A DNA stretch of 22,672 nt, from contig CALJKL010000083.1 in NCBI GenBank assembly GCA_937973555.1, positions 1 to 22,672 on the forward strand, given 5' to 3'. The position numbers and the translations under genes were made by a program. Shown in pieces: positions 21,353-22,672 of this stretch. The notes under the pieces are model-generated. The model was not told where the DNA came from, searched no databases, and saw only the letters and a program-made list of their open reading frames with translations. Origin of the DNA: an uncultured Flavobacteriales bacterium (lineage in GTDB: Bacteria > Bacteroidota > Bacteroidia > Flavobacteriales > Weeksellaceae). Numbering within the stretch: position 1 is the stretch's first letter; the number at the start of each line of letters is the position of its first letter.

Positions 21353-22594
21353 TTATTTGAATGTTAAACTTAAAGTAAGATTGTTTCCAGACAAGCCATC
21401 ACTGCGTTTATAATGGCTGTATCTAATATCTACATCATGAAACACGCCCCAATCTTGTGGCACAAAATGAAGATTCAACCCTAGATTTTGACTGTTGAAT
21501 TTAGACAAATCATAATCAGAAGAATAAAATTCTGTACCAACAGTAGTTTTGGCATATTCATTAAAATATTTAATGCCAGATTGGGTATGATATCTATAAA
21601 ATGGACTTAAACTGAAATTGGGCGTAAATTTCATGGGAATTTCAAGACTTGCCGTATGTGCCTTCAGCCCCCAATCGTCCCAATAGTATCTATAATATGT
21701 TCTGAAAATAAAGTTATCTCCCAAGAAATAATTAGCCCTTATTCCTACAGGAATTTTCAACCTCTTATCAGGCAATTTTTCATTAGAAACTGTATTATTG
21801 GTAAAATAAACCCTATTATAGGGTGTAGAAAGTAAACCTTGCTGATAAGCAACATCTCCTAAAATAGAAATCTGAAAACGCTGACTGATTACCTGTGAAT
21901 AAGCCATATTCAAGCTATAAGAATTTTTGCTTCGCCAATCACCATATGCTTTTGTAGCCCTTAATTCGAATGGAATAATATATTGTCTTTGATCGAAAAA
22001 TGCCAATGCTTTTACGCTAAATTCACTATTATTATCCATTGAAGCCTTTGCGAAAGACACTTCACTACCCCAAGAATTATAATCAAATTCATAAGAATAA
22101 TAAACCCCAGCGCCAAAAGTGGTATTTTTTTCCAGGTTTTTTACCTTCCAGTTTAATGAAGGATTAAATCGCCATCCGTATAATGCAGAAGCCGAACTTT
22201 CAGAGTATGTTCCATTAGTACCATTGGTGGAAGCTCTGGAAATGGTAGAATTTCTTAAATAAGGTATGGTAGTAGCAGCTGTAGGCGATTTATCTATATA
22301 TGCTGTAGAAGCAGATGAATGATGCTCTGCAGTAAAATTAACATCAAAATTGTGTTCAAATTTTCCTGTAGCCTTTACTAATTTTATATCTAATGAGTTA
22401 TGAAAATCTGTAATTTTTTCATCACCCTTTCCTCCACTTATGGCAGAATGATTACCCGACTGATTATAGTATCCAGAAATAAAATTTATTTCGTCTATTT
22501 TTAAAGGTCGAACCTCATATAAAGAATCTGTTTTCTTTTGTGAAAATGCCAAAGAGAAAACCAATGCAGCAATACTGGTTGTAATTTTTTTCAT
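21353..22594 (-). CDS. DUF3570 outer-membrane beta-barrel protein
   Basis: The protein has 413 residues, with a signal peptide (MKKITTSIAALVFSLAFSQ) followed by alternating amphipathic strands rich in Tyr, Phe, Ser and Asn, ending in LTLSLTFK with the terminal aromatic typical of outer-membrane barrels. Segments such as FRTYYRYYWDDWGLKAHT and FSLSPFYRYHTQSGIKYF are characteristic of DUF3570. Family members are usually found after a small DUF4266 lipoprotein, with ApbE and thioredoxin-like genes nearby; the end of such a DUF4266 gene is visible 11 bases upstream on the same strand. The role is unproven. Redox or metal-linked export at the outer membrane has been suggested by such contexts, but that is inference. 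A shared terminator follows. Confidence 0.85.
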   Translation of the reverse strand: MKKITTSIAALVFSLAFSQKKTDSLYEVRPLKIDEINFISGYYNQSGNHSAISGGKGDEKITDFHNSLDIKLVKATGKFEHNFDVNFTAEHHSSASTAYIDKSPTAATTIPYLRNSTISRASTNGTNGTYSESSASALYGWRFNPSLNWKVKNLEKNTTFGAGVYYSYEFDYNSWGSEVSFAKASMDNNSEFSVKALAFFDQRQYIIPFELRATKAYGDWRSKNSYSLNMAYSQVISQRFQISILGDVAYQQGLLSTPYNRVYFTNNTVSNEKLPDKRLKIPVGIRANYFLGDNFIFRTYYRYYWDDWGLKAHTASLEIPMKFTPNFSLSPFYRYHTQSGIKYFNEYAKTTVGTEFYSSDYDLSKFNSQNLGLNLHFVPQDWGVFHDVDIRYSHYKRSDGLSGNNLTLSLTFK

Positions 22595-22605
22595 ATTCTT
22601 TCTTT

Positions 22606-22626
22606 TTAATTACAGCCGCATCCACA
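22606..22626 (-). CDS. C-terminal end of a DUF4266-like lipoprotein gene (partial, cut by contig end)
   Basis: Reading the minus strand into the DUF3570 gene gives Gly-Cys-Gly-Cys-Asn-stop (22606-22623), preceded by a TGN codon that runs into adapter sequence. DUF4266 proteins end in GGCGCN, and their genes sit directly before DUF3570 genes, so the five residues and position fit well. The stop is 11 bases before the DUF3570 ATG, suggesting one operon. Only the tail is present, so the call rests on a very short match plus context. Confidence 0.5.
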   Translation of the reverse strand, partial: CGCGCN

Positions 22627-22672
22627 GATCGGAAGAGCACACGTCTGAACTCCAGTCACCGATGTTTATCTC
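22626..22672 (+). other. Illumina TruSeq adapter with index (assembly artefact)
   Basis: From 22626 the sequence begins AGATCGGAAGAGC and continues through the standard 34-base read-2 adapter to 22659. It is followed by CGATGTTT (22660-22667), an 8-base index, and ATCTC (22668-22672), the next adapter bases. This is not genomic DNA. The real sequence ends at 22625. Confidence 0.97.

Noticed and set aside
1..22625. Mobile element, prophage, CRISPR array or defence system
   Set aside because: No transposase, integrase, phage, Cas or toxin-antitoxin signature, and no regularly spaced repeats were seen.

Overview
The window looks like chromosomal DNA from a member of the Bacteroidota, most likely a flavobacterium of the Weeksellaceae (Chryseobacterium relatives). 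Evidence: AT-rich DNA; no Shine-Dalgarno sequences before most genes; repeated TAnnTTTG boxes upstream of starts, matching the -7 element read by the Bacteroidota primary sigma factor; a short primary sigma factor without region 1.1; and proteins typical of the group (acyl-CoA reductase beside a 2[4Fe-4S] ferredoxin, DUF1015, DUF3570). This is a housekeeping region. I see no insertion sequence, prophage, CRISPR array, rRNA or tRNA, and no gene-free stretch over 300 bases.

Layout. 1-2178: nucleoside phosphorylase, a very AT-rich unknown membrane protein, and 3-methyladenine glycosylase (tag, minus). 2179-3202: an intergenic region with a candidate small RNA, then enoyl-ACP reductase fabI. 3253-5637 (minus): threonine aldolase followed by a secreted M28 peptidase. 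5826-7429: primary sigma factor rpoD and rpe. 7504-8809: ndk (minus), a second candidate small RNA, and a manganese-type DtxR/MntR repressor whose promoter lies inside an 11-bp inverted repeat. 8862-12874 (minus): gyrA and a secreted TPR protein. 13031-13755: two small genes diverging from a palindromic promoter element. 13752-15652 (minus): an aldose-epimerase-like protein and acyl-CoA reductase. 15777-19530: ferredoxin, serC, a SerA-like dehydrogenase with damaged cofactor and substrate motifs, and DUF1015. 19594-21316: a second secreted M28 peptidase and a DgkA-type lipid kinase. 21353-22626 (minus): a DUF3570 outer-membrane barrel preceded by the last codons of a DUF4266-like lipoprotein.

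How genes work together. serC and the SerA-like gene form a serine-biosynthesis pair, with DUF1015 next to them under its own promoter. Acyl-CoA reductase and ferredoxin diverge from one intergenic region. gyrA with the TPR gene, and the lyase with the M28 peptidase, are probably co-transcribed. Strong hairpin terminators, several of them bidirectional, separate most units.

The last 47 bases are not biological. They match an Illumina TruSeq read-2 adapter, including an 8-base index, so the right edge is an untrimmed contig end. The most interesting points are the degenerate SerA paralogue, the repressor promoter/operator, and the two orphan terminators that suggest small RNAs.
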